Below, piece after piece: positions 23,901 to 35,400 of a stretch of DNA of 64,000 nt. Positions within the stretch are counted from its first letter, which is position 1. Each line of letters opens with the position of its first letter. The stretch is from the NCBI GenBank assembly GCA_949358305.1, contig OX442320.1, positions 8,696,259-8,760,258 of the forward strand, written 5' to 3'. The translations under genes were made by a program, and so were the position numbers. The DNA comes from Strigamia acuminata (taxonomy: Eukaryota; Arthropoda; Chilopoda; Geophilomorpha; Linotaeniidae). The notes beneath the pieces were generated by a model. The model had not been told where the DNA came from. It made no database searches and saw only the letters and a list, made by a program, of their open reading frames with translations.

Positions 23901-26591
23901 TAAACCTAAAAAAATGAGAATAACAGGAAATTAACATGAAAAACGAATTAATTTCGATTTTTACTTCAGGTAATCCCAATTCTTTTCTTTGTTTCCTCTC
24001 GTCCATGCCATTCGTGAGCCATTCTTTGCGCTGTTCCACCATTTTCTTACTAAAAGCTAACTGGATCGAACTGTCGTCGTTTCTACCGGCGTATTTAAAG
24101 ATGATCCGATGCCGTTCCATATCGCTGAAGTATTCCTTCGCCTCCTTGGCGCTGCTGGTACCCAATCCTACAAAAACACTTAAATAAATAAACAAAAATT
24201 AAGAATTAAATTATAAAAAACCTTTGTAATATCTAATCCTCCACGTATTGTAATTATCCGTGGATTTTTTCCATTCTTCGAACTCCGGTATACTGTAGAA
24301 CGATTTGACGTTGTCTTTCTTCGTCACTTTGACGATCGGTGTGATGAATTCTTCTAGGAATGGTAATCGTAGTAAATCCGGCCAGTTGTGATGAATAAAA
24401 TTGATGACTAATCCTTTGATGTGCGATCCGTCTTGATCCTGATCCGCCATGATCATCAGCTTCCCGTATCGCAGCGACTTTAAATCCGCGATCGTTTCGT
24501 ATTTTTTCTTGTATTGCAAACCAACGATTTTAATGAGATTGTTGATTTCTGCATTCTCCAAGATCTGAAAAACGAAAAAATTAATAATTAATCAACAAAT
24601 TGGACAAATTTGTTTACTTGTTTGTGTGTGGCTTCGCGAACGTTGAGCATTTTGCCTCTTAAAGGGAAAACGCCGTAATTATCTCTCCCGATGACACCCA
24701 GGCCGGAAACAGCCAAAGATTTGGCTGAGTCTCCTTCGGTTAAAATTAACGTGCAGTCGGCGGAGAATTTTGTTCCGGCTTTATTTGCGTCTTCGAGTTT
24801 GGGGATTCCTTTTAACTTCGAGTGCTTCGACTTGTGGCATTTGGAATCCAGTTGCGACTAATTTAAACGATTTTATCGAGATAAATATTAGTAATAATAC
24901 AAATTATAATCTATATACTTGTTGTTTGAATTTCATCCATGTTAAAACCGCTTCGACGACGCCCGATTTCAGCACTTGCGTGATAAACTTTTCGCTCAAT
25001 GTGCATTTCGAGCCGAAATTTTTGTACTGTAGGGTCATGTTTTCTTTAGTTTGCGAATCGAATGTTGGATTCTCGATTAAACAGTTTAGAAAAACCCATA
25101 AATGACTTTTAACCTAAAAAAAAAAATTAAATTAAATTAAAAAAAACCAAAAGTCAAAATATAAATTACTTGAAATGGTTTGACAATTATGCCGCTTTTA
25201 TTCTTTTTTTTAATGTGTTCAATGAGTTTACTGGTGATGTGATCGGCTGCATAGTCGACGTGACGACCGCCCTGAAAACAACGACAAATTCTCCATTAAT
25301 TTCTCATTTTCCCACAAATTTCCAATTCCCACTTTTGTCGTCGCAATACTGTTGACAAAACTGACTTGCTGGAACCCGTGGTCGCTTAAAGCAATTGCAA
25401 CTTCCCATCTATCGTTCACAGTCTCGTAAACAACTTTTACCGGATTGCCTTGCTCGTCGTTATTATTTCTTACATATAAATCTATGTAATCCTTGAAATT
25501 TTTAACCTGAAAACAAATAAAAAATACAAATTTACATTATTTGCGCAGATATTTTAATGAATTTCGAGCTCACAGGAAGACGTTTTCCATTCAAAAACAC
25601 CTTGACGCCTCTGGAAGAGCCCGCTATGTCGTACGCGCGGCGGGAAAACAACGAAACTATGTCGTTATTTAATTCCGTCATCTTGAATTTCGTTAAATCG
25701 GGTGAAAAACTGATTCTGGTGAAGTCTTCGCCCGTGTAACTTTTTATTTTTGCGTCCGTTGTTTTAGTCATGTTGTTGGTCCACGTCTAAATAAATTTAA
25801 ACCAAAATTATTATTTAATTTAATTCGATGGGGGGAAAAAATACCTGTTTAAATGCACATTTCGATTGTTTGCACGCCGTTTCAACAACAAATTTCGTGC
25901 TAAAAACATTGCAGAGCTTCGCTCCATATCCGTTTCGACCGCCTGAAACACATTTAGCAGTCTGTAATGACCACGAACCGATTTAATCCCTTAATACACA
26001 CCTGTCACTTTCTTTTCCTCGTCGTTGAAATTACTAGAAGTTAGTAAATGACCAAAAATGAGTGTCGGCACGAACATTTTTTCCACTTTGTGCTCAACGA
26101 CCGGGATTCCTTGCCCATTGTTGTATATAACGATTAAATTAGATAAACTAAATAGAAAAATCATTAAAAATCAGTCAAAATTTTATTAAAAATACCAAAT
26201 AAATCATTTACGGGTCGATTTCAATTTTTATGCAATCCATTTTCTTATCTCTTTGCTTATTATCCGCTGCATTTACTGTAATAAAATTAAAAAAACGTGA
26301 AAACAATTGTTAGAATGCATATATTTTAATTTAATTTAATTTAATTTACCCAAAATTTCATCAAAAATTTTAAAAAGACCAGGCACGTAGGTGATCTCTC
26401 GTTTGACCATCGCTTCACGCTCGGAGTCATAAATCCACATGGATTCCGTAACTGGTTCGACGGAACCGATATAAGTGTCCGGTCGGAGTAAAATATGTTC
26501 CAATTGTGTTTTCTTCTGATAAATCCTCTCCACGCCCATGTCTTTAGGCTGGGTCAACGGTGGAGAGTCGTCGATGGAGTTTAAAATTGTC
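17970..26591 (-). CDS. Top2: DNA topoisomerase II (first coding exon not identified)
   Basis: Type IIA topoisomerase that passes one DNA duplex through another using ATP; nuclear, about 1,450-1,500 residues here. In order: ATPase domain (YQKKTQLEHILLRPDTYIGS, 26455-26530; NNGQGIPV; GRNGYGAKLCN near 25930), transducer, TOPRIM with EGDSAKSLAVSGLGVIGRD (about 24690-24741) and DQDQDGSHIKGL (about 24410-24445), the winged-helix catalytic tyrosine in AASPRYIHTML (Tyr codon 23423-23425), the coiled-coil gate (LSNQARFILEKIEG), and an acidic/basic C-terminal domain spread over exons from about 21900 to 17970. The CTD contains KYTFDSDSS near 19275 and ends KYNFGDDSDLDDY before the stop at 17970-17972. 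The exon starting at 26591 lacks an ATG at its 5' end; the initiator exon must be upstream (see findings). A 1.5-kb intron (about 19310-20825) splits the CTD. The gene is divergent from UBE2G2. Confidence 0.96.
19310..20825. other. 1.5-kb intron within the Top2 C-terminal domain
   Basis: Longest Top2 intron seen. It contains a G+C-richer stretch at 19600-19800 with ATTGG/CCAAT words and a 'gatggcggcc' motif. This would look like a promoter if found upstream of a gene, but no plus-strand coding exon follows. No repeat array is present. Confidence 0.5.
21290..21605. repeat. 20-bp tandem array in Top2 intron
   Basis: Unit ttttggtcaaaactatcaat, 20 bp. Eight nearly perfect copies span about 21350-21510, with degenerate copies on both sides (total about 14). 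The core TTTTGGTCAAAA is one base off a perfect 12-bp palindrome. Confidence 0.92.
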
Positions 26592-27863
26592 TAAAATATA
26601 AAAACAAATGTAAAAATAATCGACAAAAAGTCAAAAACACTAAAAACATATTCTTTTTATATATTTTTTCTAATTTTTCAAATTTTCTCGTTTGAATTTT
26701 CCGCCATTTTCGTTAAAGGGCGGTGAGGTTTAAACAGGAGCGCCGTTCCTAAAACATTTGTCATTTTAATTTTCCTCGGCACAAACGATACAAAAAATGC
26801 ACGAAAATCTAATTTCGTTGTTGAAAAGTGATAAACAAATGACGATTGTAATGAAATAATCATTTTGTGGGCGGAAAAGCAAACACGTGACCGAACATCA
26901 ACAATAACAACAACAAAAGGGGTTTGTGTGTGTTTTGCTTTGTTTGGGCAATTGCACTGATTTCGCCGCTCCCTGTTGCATTAAAAATAGATTATTTTTT
27001 TAAAGATAAACACTTGCATGCAAAATGTTGAAAAATAAATAAAAACAATACGAATTTGTCGTTTAAAATTGTCGGTGGATTTTGGCACCGATTCAGATCG
27101 GTAGAAAATGTGGACCTACTTTCATCATCTTGATTGAGATTTTTTTTTTCTTCTTATAAAATCAATTTTTAAAAGTGCGCTTGCAAAAGCATCTAAAATA
27201 AATAAGATAAGAGATGGTGCAGCTTCATCGCTCAATATATATATTCTTGGCTGGAGCAGCCATGTTTGAATAAAAGAGCAGTGTTCGGATGAAACGACGG
27301 CTGTGATTGGTTCGGTTTTTGAATCCGGCCAATCACGAGGCAACCCCTTGATCTCGGCGGCGAATCGGCTCCTTTTTATCACTTTTTAAAAGGCAAATTG
27401 ACGAGCAAATGAAAACCAATTATAGTTTGCACCGGCAAATTCAAAATCCACTAATTAAATTATATTCAAACACCGACGAAGAAACACTACAAAAATATAC
27501 GTAAAAATGCAAATAAATTGAAAAAATGTATTTTTTAAAATAATTTTAGCAACAATTATTTAATTCTGATTAAATAAAAAATGCATAAAATGAATTTAAA
27601 CGCATTATTCATCTAACCTATTACATAAAACTAAAAAACCTTTAAAAAATACGATTCTGAAAAACAATAACTCTAACAATCGGTAAAAATAATAAATAAA
27701 TTACATTTTCTTTTTAACTATAATTTATGACAACCCTCACTAGATGTCAGCATCATTTAAACTCATAAACTTCCGGTTTATTCTCTGGTATAATTTTTTA
27801 TTGCTGGATTTCACTATCGTCTGATTTTGAAAAGACAAAAAAACATTTTATCGTAACATCAGA
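26592..27863. promoter_or_regulatory. divergent intergenic region Top2 / UBE2G2
   Basis: About 1.3 kb between the first identified Top2 exon (minus) and the UBE2G2 ATG (plus). It must hold the Top2 initiator exon and both promoters. Inverted CCAAT boxes (gattggttcgg near 27306 and ccaatcac near 27331) are visible. No separate gene is supported. Confidence 0.5.
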
Positions 27864-28972
27864 ATGGCAGGCTCGGCTTTGAGGCGCCTAATGGCCGAAT
27901 ACAAACGTAAGTAAAACATCGCCAATAACAATTTCACGTTCTCAAAAACTCCCTACAAACTTACAGAGCTCACACTGAATCCTCCAGAAGGAATCATCGC
28001 TGGACCGATCAACGAAGAGAATTTCTTTGAATGGGAAGCGCTAATAACGTAAAATAACCCCAAAAAATTCAACAAAAAAACACAAAATATCTAATTTTTT
28101 CAACCAAATACAGCGGCCCAGAAGGCACGTGTTTTGAAGGAGGAATCTTTCCTGCCAAATTAATTTTTCCCCCAGATTATCCACTGGGGCCGCCAAAAAT
28201 GCAATTTACCTGCGAAATGTTTCATCCAAATAGTAATTATTGATGAAAATAAATTTTTTTGAGTATGATTTTTAATTTTTTGTCTATTTTTCGTAGTTTA
28301 TCCGGACGGGAGAGTTTGTATTTCAATTCTTCACGCGCCCGGTGATGATCCAATGGGTTACGAATCGAGTGCTGAAAGATGGAGTCCGGTGCAGAGTGTT
28401 GAAAAAATTTTGCTTTCAGTCGTTAGTATGTTAGCGGGTGAGATAAACGTTGAAATTGTGTTGAAAAATGGTGGAAATGCGTTGTTTTTACGTTCATTTT
28501 GAGGAAAAATCGAGAGAAATACGTGTACTTGTTAGTGCTGCCATCTGGCGCCTGTCGACGAAATTTTTTTTTTTTTAGGGAAGACCTTGAAAACAATTTA
28601 GGACGTTGACATTTAATTTACAGTTTTTTTTTTATCCAATGGTTGTAACGTTTTGATTTGTTAGTACATGGTTGTGGAGTTACGGCACGGGGATATTACA
28701 GATTAAATTATCGTCTTTACTTTACGTCGTAAAATTTGCGCAAATTATTTTTATGTTGACGTTGGAAAGCATAAAATTCATTTTGATTTTATTACCTATA
28801 ACATAAATTTGCCTTTAATTTAATTTATTAATATGTTTATTTATTTTTAGAACCGAACGATGAAAGTGGTGCGAATGTCGACGCTGCTAAAATGTGGAGA
28901 GAGGACCGAGAACAGTTTCACAAAATCGCCGAAAGGATAGTTCGCAAGACGTTAAATTTACCTCCGCTGTGA
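27864..28972 (+). CDS. Ube2g2: ubiquitin-conjugating enzyme E2 G2
   Basis: E2 enzyme of the ER-associated degradation pathway (UBE2G2/Ubc7 family), about 165 residues, complete. Exons: 27864-27906, 27967-28048, 28114-28232, 28297-28437 and 28851-28972. The protein begins [19 protein letters not shown]. It contains the HPN motif ([20 protein letters not shown]), where Cys of RVCISIL is the ubiquitin-accepting residue, followed by the G2-specific acidic insert ([20 protein letters not shown]) and ends TLNLPPL. Length and the insert match the family. In the ER it normally works with gp78/HRD1-type E3 ligases (family knowledge). Stop at 28970-28972, with an AATAAA signal about 75 bp downstream. 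The 413-bp fourth intron contains a CTCF-like word. Confidence 0.97.
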
Positions 28973-29494
28973 AATGCGATTGAAAGAGATATAAAAAAAA
29001 ACAAAAAACAATAATTTAAAATAAAAACTGTACATAAAAAGGTTGAAAATAAATATTTCGAGACCGAACATACTGGCAAAAACGATTTATTACTAAAAAA
29101 ATGCACAAATAGCAACGAATAAACGCATTATTTTTCTATGTACAACGTATAATAAATACTACACTTACATATAATACTGAATTTTTATACAAATGATAAC
29201 AAAATACATTTTTTCTTTAATTTCCTTTCTTCAAAGACTAGAAAACAAGAAACAAAAACTAAGAAAATCCAATCTTATACACAATGATACAAACAAATTG
29301 TAATTATACGAGTAAAATAGTGATAAACGATGAGAATGTGCGATGAACATTTGTATTCACATAATAAATTTAAATGATTTTCTACTGATAAAACAGGTGG
29401 GATTTTTTGAGTTGCCTAATTACGTGTTGTTTAAAAATTTAATAGCAGCAAATCCGATGAATGAAAAATTCCATTTTGTCTTAAAAATAAACTC
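28973..29494. other. convergent spacer UBE2G2 / rau
   Basis: About 520 bp shared by the 3' ends of UBE2G2 (plus) and rau (minus). It contains AATAAA/ATTAAA-like words on both strands and nothing else recognisable. Confidence 0.6.
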
Positions 29495-32400
29495 TCAAAT
29501 GTAAAAATAGTTCTCGTAGTCGTTGTACGATGGTTTCAGAGTCGGCGAGTGAATGATTTTCGGGCTCACTTCGTCTTTTAAAGTCAACCGGAAGTTGATA
29601 TGTCCGCTCACATCCAAACATCTCGTCCAAGGAACTTTTCTAATCGCTTCGATGTTTCGTCTTAAATAAAACGCATAGTGCTCGCAACTCGGCCATTGCT
29701 GTTGCACGAGAAGTGGATAATCGTCAGGATGCAATTTTCTTTCATCTAGAATAATAAGAAGAAGAACACACAAAAAAATAATTAATAAAATTCAATTTTC
29801 TAATAACTTCCGGTTAATTTAATTTAAAAATCTGACATGTTTCACATTTATCTAATTATAATTATCAAATAAATTGAATTTAACCCCAAGTTCCGTCTAA
29901 TTATTACATTTTTAAGCATTTTTAACGTATTTTTACATATTTTGAACGTATTTTACATATTTTGAACGTATTTTTTCGCATTTTTACGCATTTTTACGTA
30001 TTCTTACGCATTTATTACGTATTTCTAAGCATTTATGTCGCATTTTTACGTATTTCTAGGCATTTATGTCGCATTTTTACGTATTTCTAGGCATTTATGT
30101 CGCATTTTTACGTATTTCTAGGCATTTATGTCGCATTTTTACGTATTTCTAGGCATTTATGTCGCATTTTTACGTATTTCTAGGCATTTATGTCGCATTT
30201 TTACGTATTTATAAATGCATTTGTACATTTCAATACGCATATCGCAAAAATGTATTTAAAGATTGATTAGTGACATTAATGGGGCTGAAATCTAACAAAA
30301 ACAAACCAAATATATATATTTTTACCAAAGGCCTTACATTTATTTATTTTGCTCACTTCGTAGAGTGAGAATTTGAAGACATGTTCCTGAAGATTGTAGC
30401 AATTGAGTAAAAGTTGTATGAGTTCTTCGACAGTTGTTCTTTCAGACAGTAGAAGGCTTTTGTACTGGGACTGCAAAGAGGAAAACAAACGAATGCCAAA
30501 AGTTGAATGACACAATCAGAGTGGATAATTAACCTTTTTTCACTTCACTAAAGAAGGTTAAATATTTTTGCCACAATAGATTTTAGATTTTAAAAAAAAA
30601 AAAGAAAACAAAAAACAAATTAATTGCAATTATCATTTAAACTAGTTTAATTCGTGATTAAATATACAAATTAACTTCTCACAAAGGAAATCAAATGCAA
30701 ATTTAATTTCTTCTTAATCTATCTTATTTATTTTTACAAAATTTACAACCCAGGAATGGAATTTGTTCAAAACTCAAGGGTTTGAAATTCCTTCCTCACT
30801 CAACTTGACTTCCTGCAATCATGCAGATGTCTGTTAAATGTTCCACAACGGGAAACATAAGTCGCAAATTTTTAATTCCATAGCAAAAAAAAATAAATTA
30901 ACCCAAACAAAAATTATTTCCTTCTACAAACACCATTAATTAAATAAAAAAAATAATTTTTAAGTTTCATCTCAATGATTTTTAGTCAAAACAATTAATT
31001 AAACAAAAAAATCTACATTTTTATAAATTTATATTTAATTTCACTCACCCCTGACATAAGACAGCTGTCATGCACTTTGAGAAGACCCCCACGTCTTGTC
31101 TGAAGGGAGATCCTAAAAAAAAAAAAAAAATAAAAAAAATTTCAATCAAATTGCACCACGACATGAAAAACTGACTAAATCACCGCAAATACAAACCAAT
31201 CTCCACCCACACGTTACTAATCACAAGGGTGTGCCTCCCAAAACGAATATTATCCTTCGGGTACCCGCATATCAATATTTTATTTAATTCTTTCCATTTT
31301 GATTTCATCACAGTCATCTGGGAAAACCGCTCACCAAGCCTTTTCTGTGCGAATTCGAGGGAAAAATCCACATTTTTTCCCTCGGGAATTAACGGGCCAA
31401 GACAAAATCAAAAGAACAGACATGAGTGGATTCAATTTCCCCTTGGTGGGGTAAGGCGATCAAGGCACGTGCTGTGTTGCAGCACGTGCGCGATCCGTAT
31501 GGGTCCATGCGACACCGACTTCCTGCGTGAACCCAGGGGGTCCATTTGGAGGGGGCCGATGAATGGGTGGACTTAGAATGTGGTCTTAGAGGATTAGAAT
31601 TGCGAATTATAAATTATTGGATGCATCTAAAGTGGGTGTTGTTTCTATTAGATGATGGGCTACATCCTTATTCAATTTCAAAGGGAATGGAATGGGACGA
31701 GGAAAATGTCGTGCTCATTTCGTGGGACTTGAGTTTTGTTGGGTTTTTTTGTTTTGTTTTGTCCTTTGCATTCGTGTTTGGATGTGTAAAAATTGTTTTT
31801 GTTGTTGTTGCATGTGTGCTGGGAATGTGCTGGATATGTGTGACCTCTAGGTGAATACAATTGCTTGGTTATGTGTTTTTTAAAATTTGAATTTTGCATT
31901 ATTCTTTTCGTTTTTGTGTTTTTATTGTTGGGTTGACGTAAGAATATCCGGGAAAAGGAAATGCGCAGATATAAAGTGATTATAATGGCATTTTTCACTT
32001 TTTTTCACATGATTTTTCATGTTTTTGGATCAATTTTTCATCTTTTTTGTGTTTTTGGATCAATTTTTCAAATTTTTTGTGTTTTTCTGTCAATTTTTTT
32101 CATTTTTGTATTTATTTTTCAATATTTCAACTCCCGTGTGACTAAAAATAACATTTTTCAAGAAGCATTTGTCATTTGCAACCCGCGTACACCAAAATGC
32201 CTGACTTAGAAAGATAAATAAACAAGAATAAATTACTTTGAATGTCCAATTGGATGACACGATTGCAACTCCACCGGTTTCGCCTCATCATCCAACATCA
32301 TTACAGTCCGTATGGGAAGTCCTATATAAAAAAAATTGACTTCAATCAAACAAACGATCAATCAATCAAATAGTCCCGTTCTAAATAGTACAAATAGATG

Positions 32401-35400
32401 AATATGTGGTCTTGACCTTCCGTTATTACGATATAATCTCATAATAACGTCACGCTGTACCCCAAGCTTACAACATTAAGGCAATGTAATCAACCACCCA
32501 TCTAACACACACTGGAAAACTTACATTTATATTTAACAGTTCGCATTAGAACAAACTTTAGAATAAATTTTAATATTATTTTAAAAAGATTTTAGAATTT
32601 TTGGTTTTACCTTTCACGCCGACTTCCATGGTTAAATAGAAGAGGTTTGGGTCTCGGTGTTTCATTTTGAATTTGTTCAAAATGGAGGCGATGAGTTCTT
32701 TGCTCGACATTTGTGGACTCACGCTTAAGGTTTTGTATTCGATGTCCGAACGTAGCACGTTGGCGTACACCTTGATGGGTACCTGTTATTATAATAGAAA
32801 AAAATATTATTAATACAAAATCCTTGTAATAATCAAATAAGACAGGAAATCGCCAATTGTCTTGTGCTTTTATTTAAAATTCAAAATTGTAATAATTAAT
32901 ATAGAAAAAAATTAATATTTCTTGAGGAATTTTCTTTGTTCATTCTTAAAAAAATGTAAAAAATCGATGAATAATTCACCACTAAGACGGATTTAGTTAG
33001 TTCAAAACACAAATTACAGGTTAATATAACGTTATTTCATAATTCCACGTTAATTTTAACGTAATTTCATAATTTCAACGTAATTTCACAAATTCTAAGT
33101 TAATTTTCACGTATTTTCATAAATTACACACAAAAATAACGTTATTTCATAATGTACACGTTAAAATAACGTTATTTCATACATTCCACGTTAATTTTAA
33201 CGTTATTTCATACATTACACGTTAATTTTGACGTAATTTCACAAATTTTACGTTATTTTTAACGTAATTTCACAAATTCACGTTAATTTTAACTTTATTT
33301 CACAAATTCCACGTTAGAAAAACGTTATTTCACATCCATTTTATTTACATTTCTCCACATGTGTTGCGGGGGTTTGTTTGTAGCATTTCTCCATCTGTTT
33401 CAGTCAAACACAAAAGTTTCAAACTTAAAACCTAACATCAATTAAAACAAGATTCCCCAGTGATGAACTTGAAGGAGACAAAAATAATCCGAAAATTATA
33501 AATCCATTCTCCAACCATCCCATTGTCTTGCACAATATTTTTCTCAGTGAAAAGAGGTTGGGAAGTTCAAGTTGGAGAAAAATAAATTTTCCCAAAAAAA
33601 AATAAAAATAAAAATAAAAAAGCTTTTAAAATTCTTTTTAACAAAATTCCCCTCAAACTGATGACAAGTCGTGCCCTTGCAGAAATCCACACTTTGATAG
33701 GAGGCACACGTGTGGTGGACCCACGAGTGGCAACATCTGGTGAAGGGAATTGGGTGTGGTGGGGGGTGTTGGATCACTTTGCCCCCTGTTGCTACTTGTC
33801 CTTTTCTCCAAGTGAGCAGCAGGGGACTGTTTTCCTAAGCAGCCACACAAAGAAGTTGGATTAAGTTTATGTAAAGGAATAACAAACAAAATGAAAATGG
33901 CAGCTGGTTACCATTCAAGTGTAAATAAATGAGTCTGATGCTATGTTTGTGTGTTTGGGTTTGTTTGGGAGTGAAAAATGAAGTTAATGACTCGAGTGGT
34001 CAACCCCTTTATGTGATATTATAAGTCAAGCAGTCTGCAAATTTTCCTGTAGATCACTCATGTATGAGGTGGAAATTTGGATTTTTTTTAAATTAGGCCT
34101 AAAAGCTGTCAAGTTGTGGTTGGGATTTGCTGTTTTGTCTCTCAGCAAGTAGGATTTTTTTGTTACAGTCAATTGAAATGATGAAATGTGTTTTTTTCTT
34201 GGGTTTTCACAAGTCTAATAGCTTGAAAGATTCAAGTATGGAGTGAGAATGACAAATAGGCCTACTTGAAGTTGCGAACAAAGAGATTTGTAAAGCGGGC
34301 TAGACTCCATTAATAATGGGTTTGCATGAGAGCGTGCAAGTTGTAATCTATTCACGAATATAGAGAAATGGTGGCTTTTTTGGAGTAAAATACAATGTTT
34401 GGAGACAAGAAATGAGGTTTTCAAGTAAAATTTAACTATTGGAAGCAAAAGTTTCGCGTTTTAAAGAAGAAATTTCACGTCTTGAGTGGAAATTTTATGT
34501 TGCGAGTCCAAAATTTCATGTTTTAAGTGGAAATTTCATGTTTTGAGTCCAAAATTGTATGTTGTGAGTCCAAAATATTATGTATTACATTCAAAATTTA
34601 ATTTTAAGTGAAATTTCCATATTTTAAGCCCAAAATTTCACGATTTTAGTCCAAAATTTCACGATTTTAGTCCAAAATTTCACGATTTTAGTCCAAAATT
34701 TCACGATTTTAGTACAAAATTTCACGATTTTAGTCCAAAATTTCACGATTTTAGTCCAAAATTTCACGATTTTAGTCCAAATTTTCACGTTTTTAGTCGA
34801 AAATTTCACGATTTTAGTCGAAAATTTCACTTTTCTTCAACCCCTTCTAAATCCACCCATAAACACCATCCAAATTTAAAATAAACAAACCCTTTATCCA
34901 ATTATTCCATCGATTCTCCATTAAACCTAACACCTTTAAACCACAAATCCGCATTACTCGACATATTTCCCAGAATAAACAACACCTTCCTTCAATAACT
35001 ACAAACCACCATCCGTGTTTCAACCCATAAAACCTGCGACTCATCAACTCACATCTGATAAAGCAAAACACAAAACGAAATAAAAGAAAACCGATACATT
35101 CAAATTAAAGGTCACTCCCCCTGTCGTTAAATCCCTGCAACAAATTGCAATTGGATACTCACAATCACAACCCAGAACAAAACAAAAACAAAAATATCAT
35201 CGTCAAATTCATCTGGCACTACCATCATCACAAATTTAAAAAAAAAACAAAACCGTTGGAACCTTCGACCATGAGTGGGTGGTCAAGCACAAATATACGA
35301 AGAAAAGGTTCTCCGTGGATGTGACCACTTCTTCCGGTCACTGCTTCGCAGGCAATTAAAGAAAAGTGACTTTTTCCCGTGCTCGGCTGTGTAATTGCGG

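Noticed and set aside
33650-33890. Cys/His-rich frame that looked like part of a C1 zinc finger
   Set aside because: Only a fragment of the Cys/His spacing is present, no flanking half-domain exists, and the rau exons join in phase without it.
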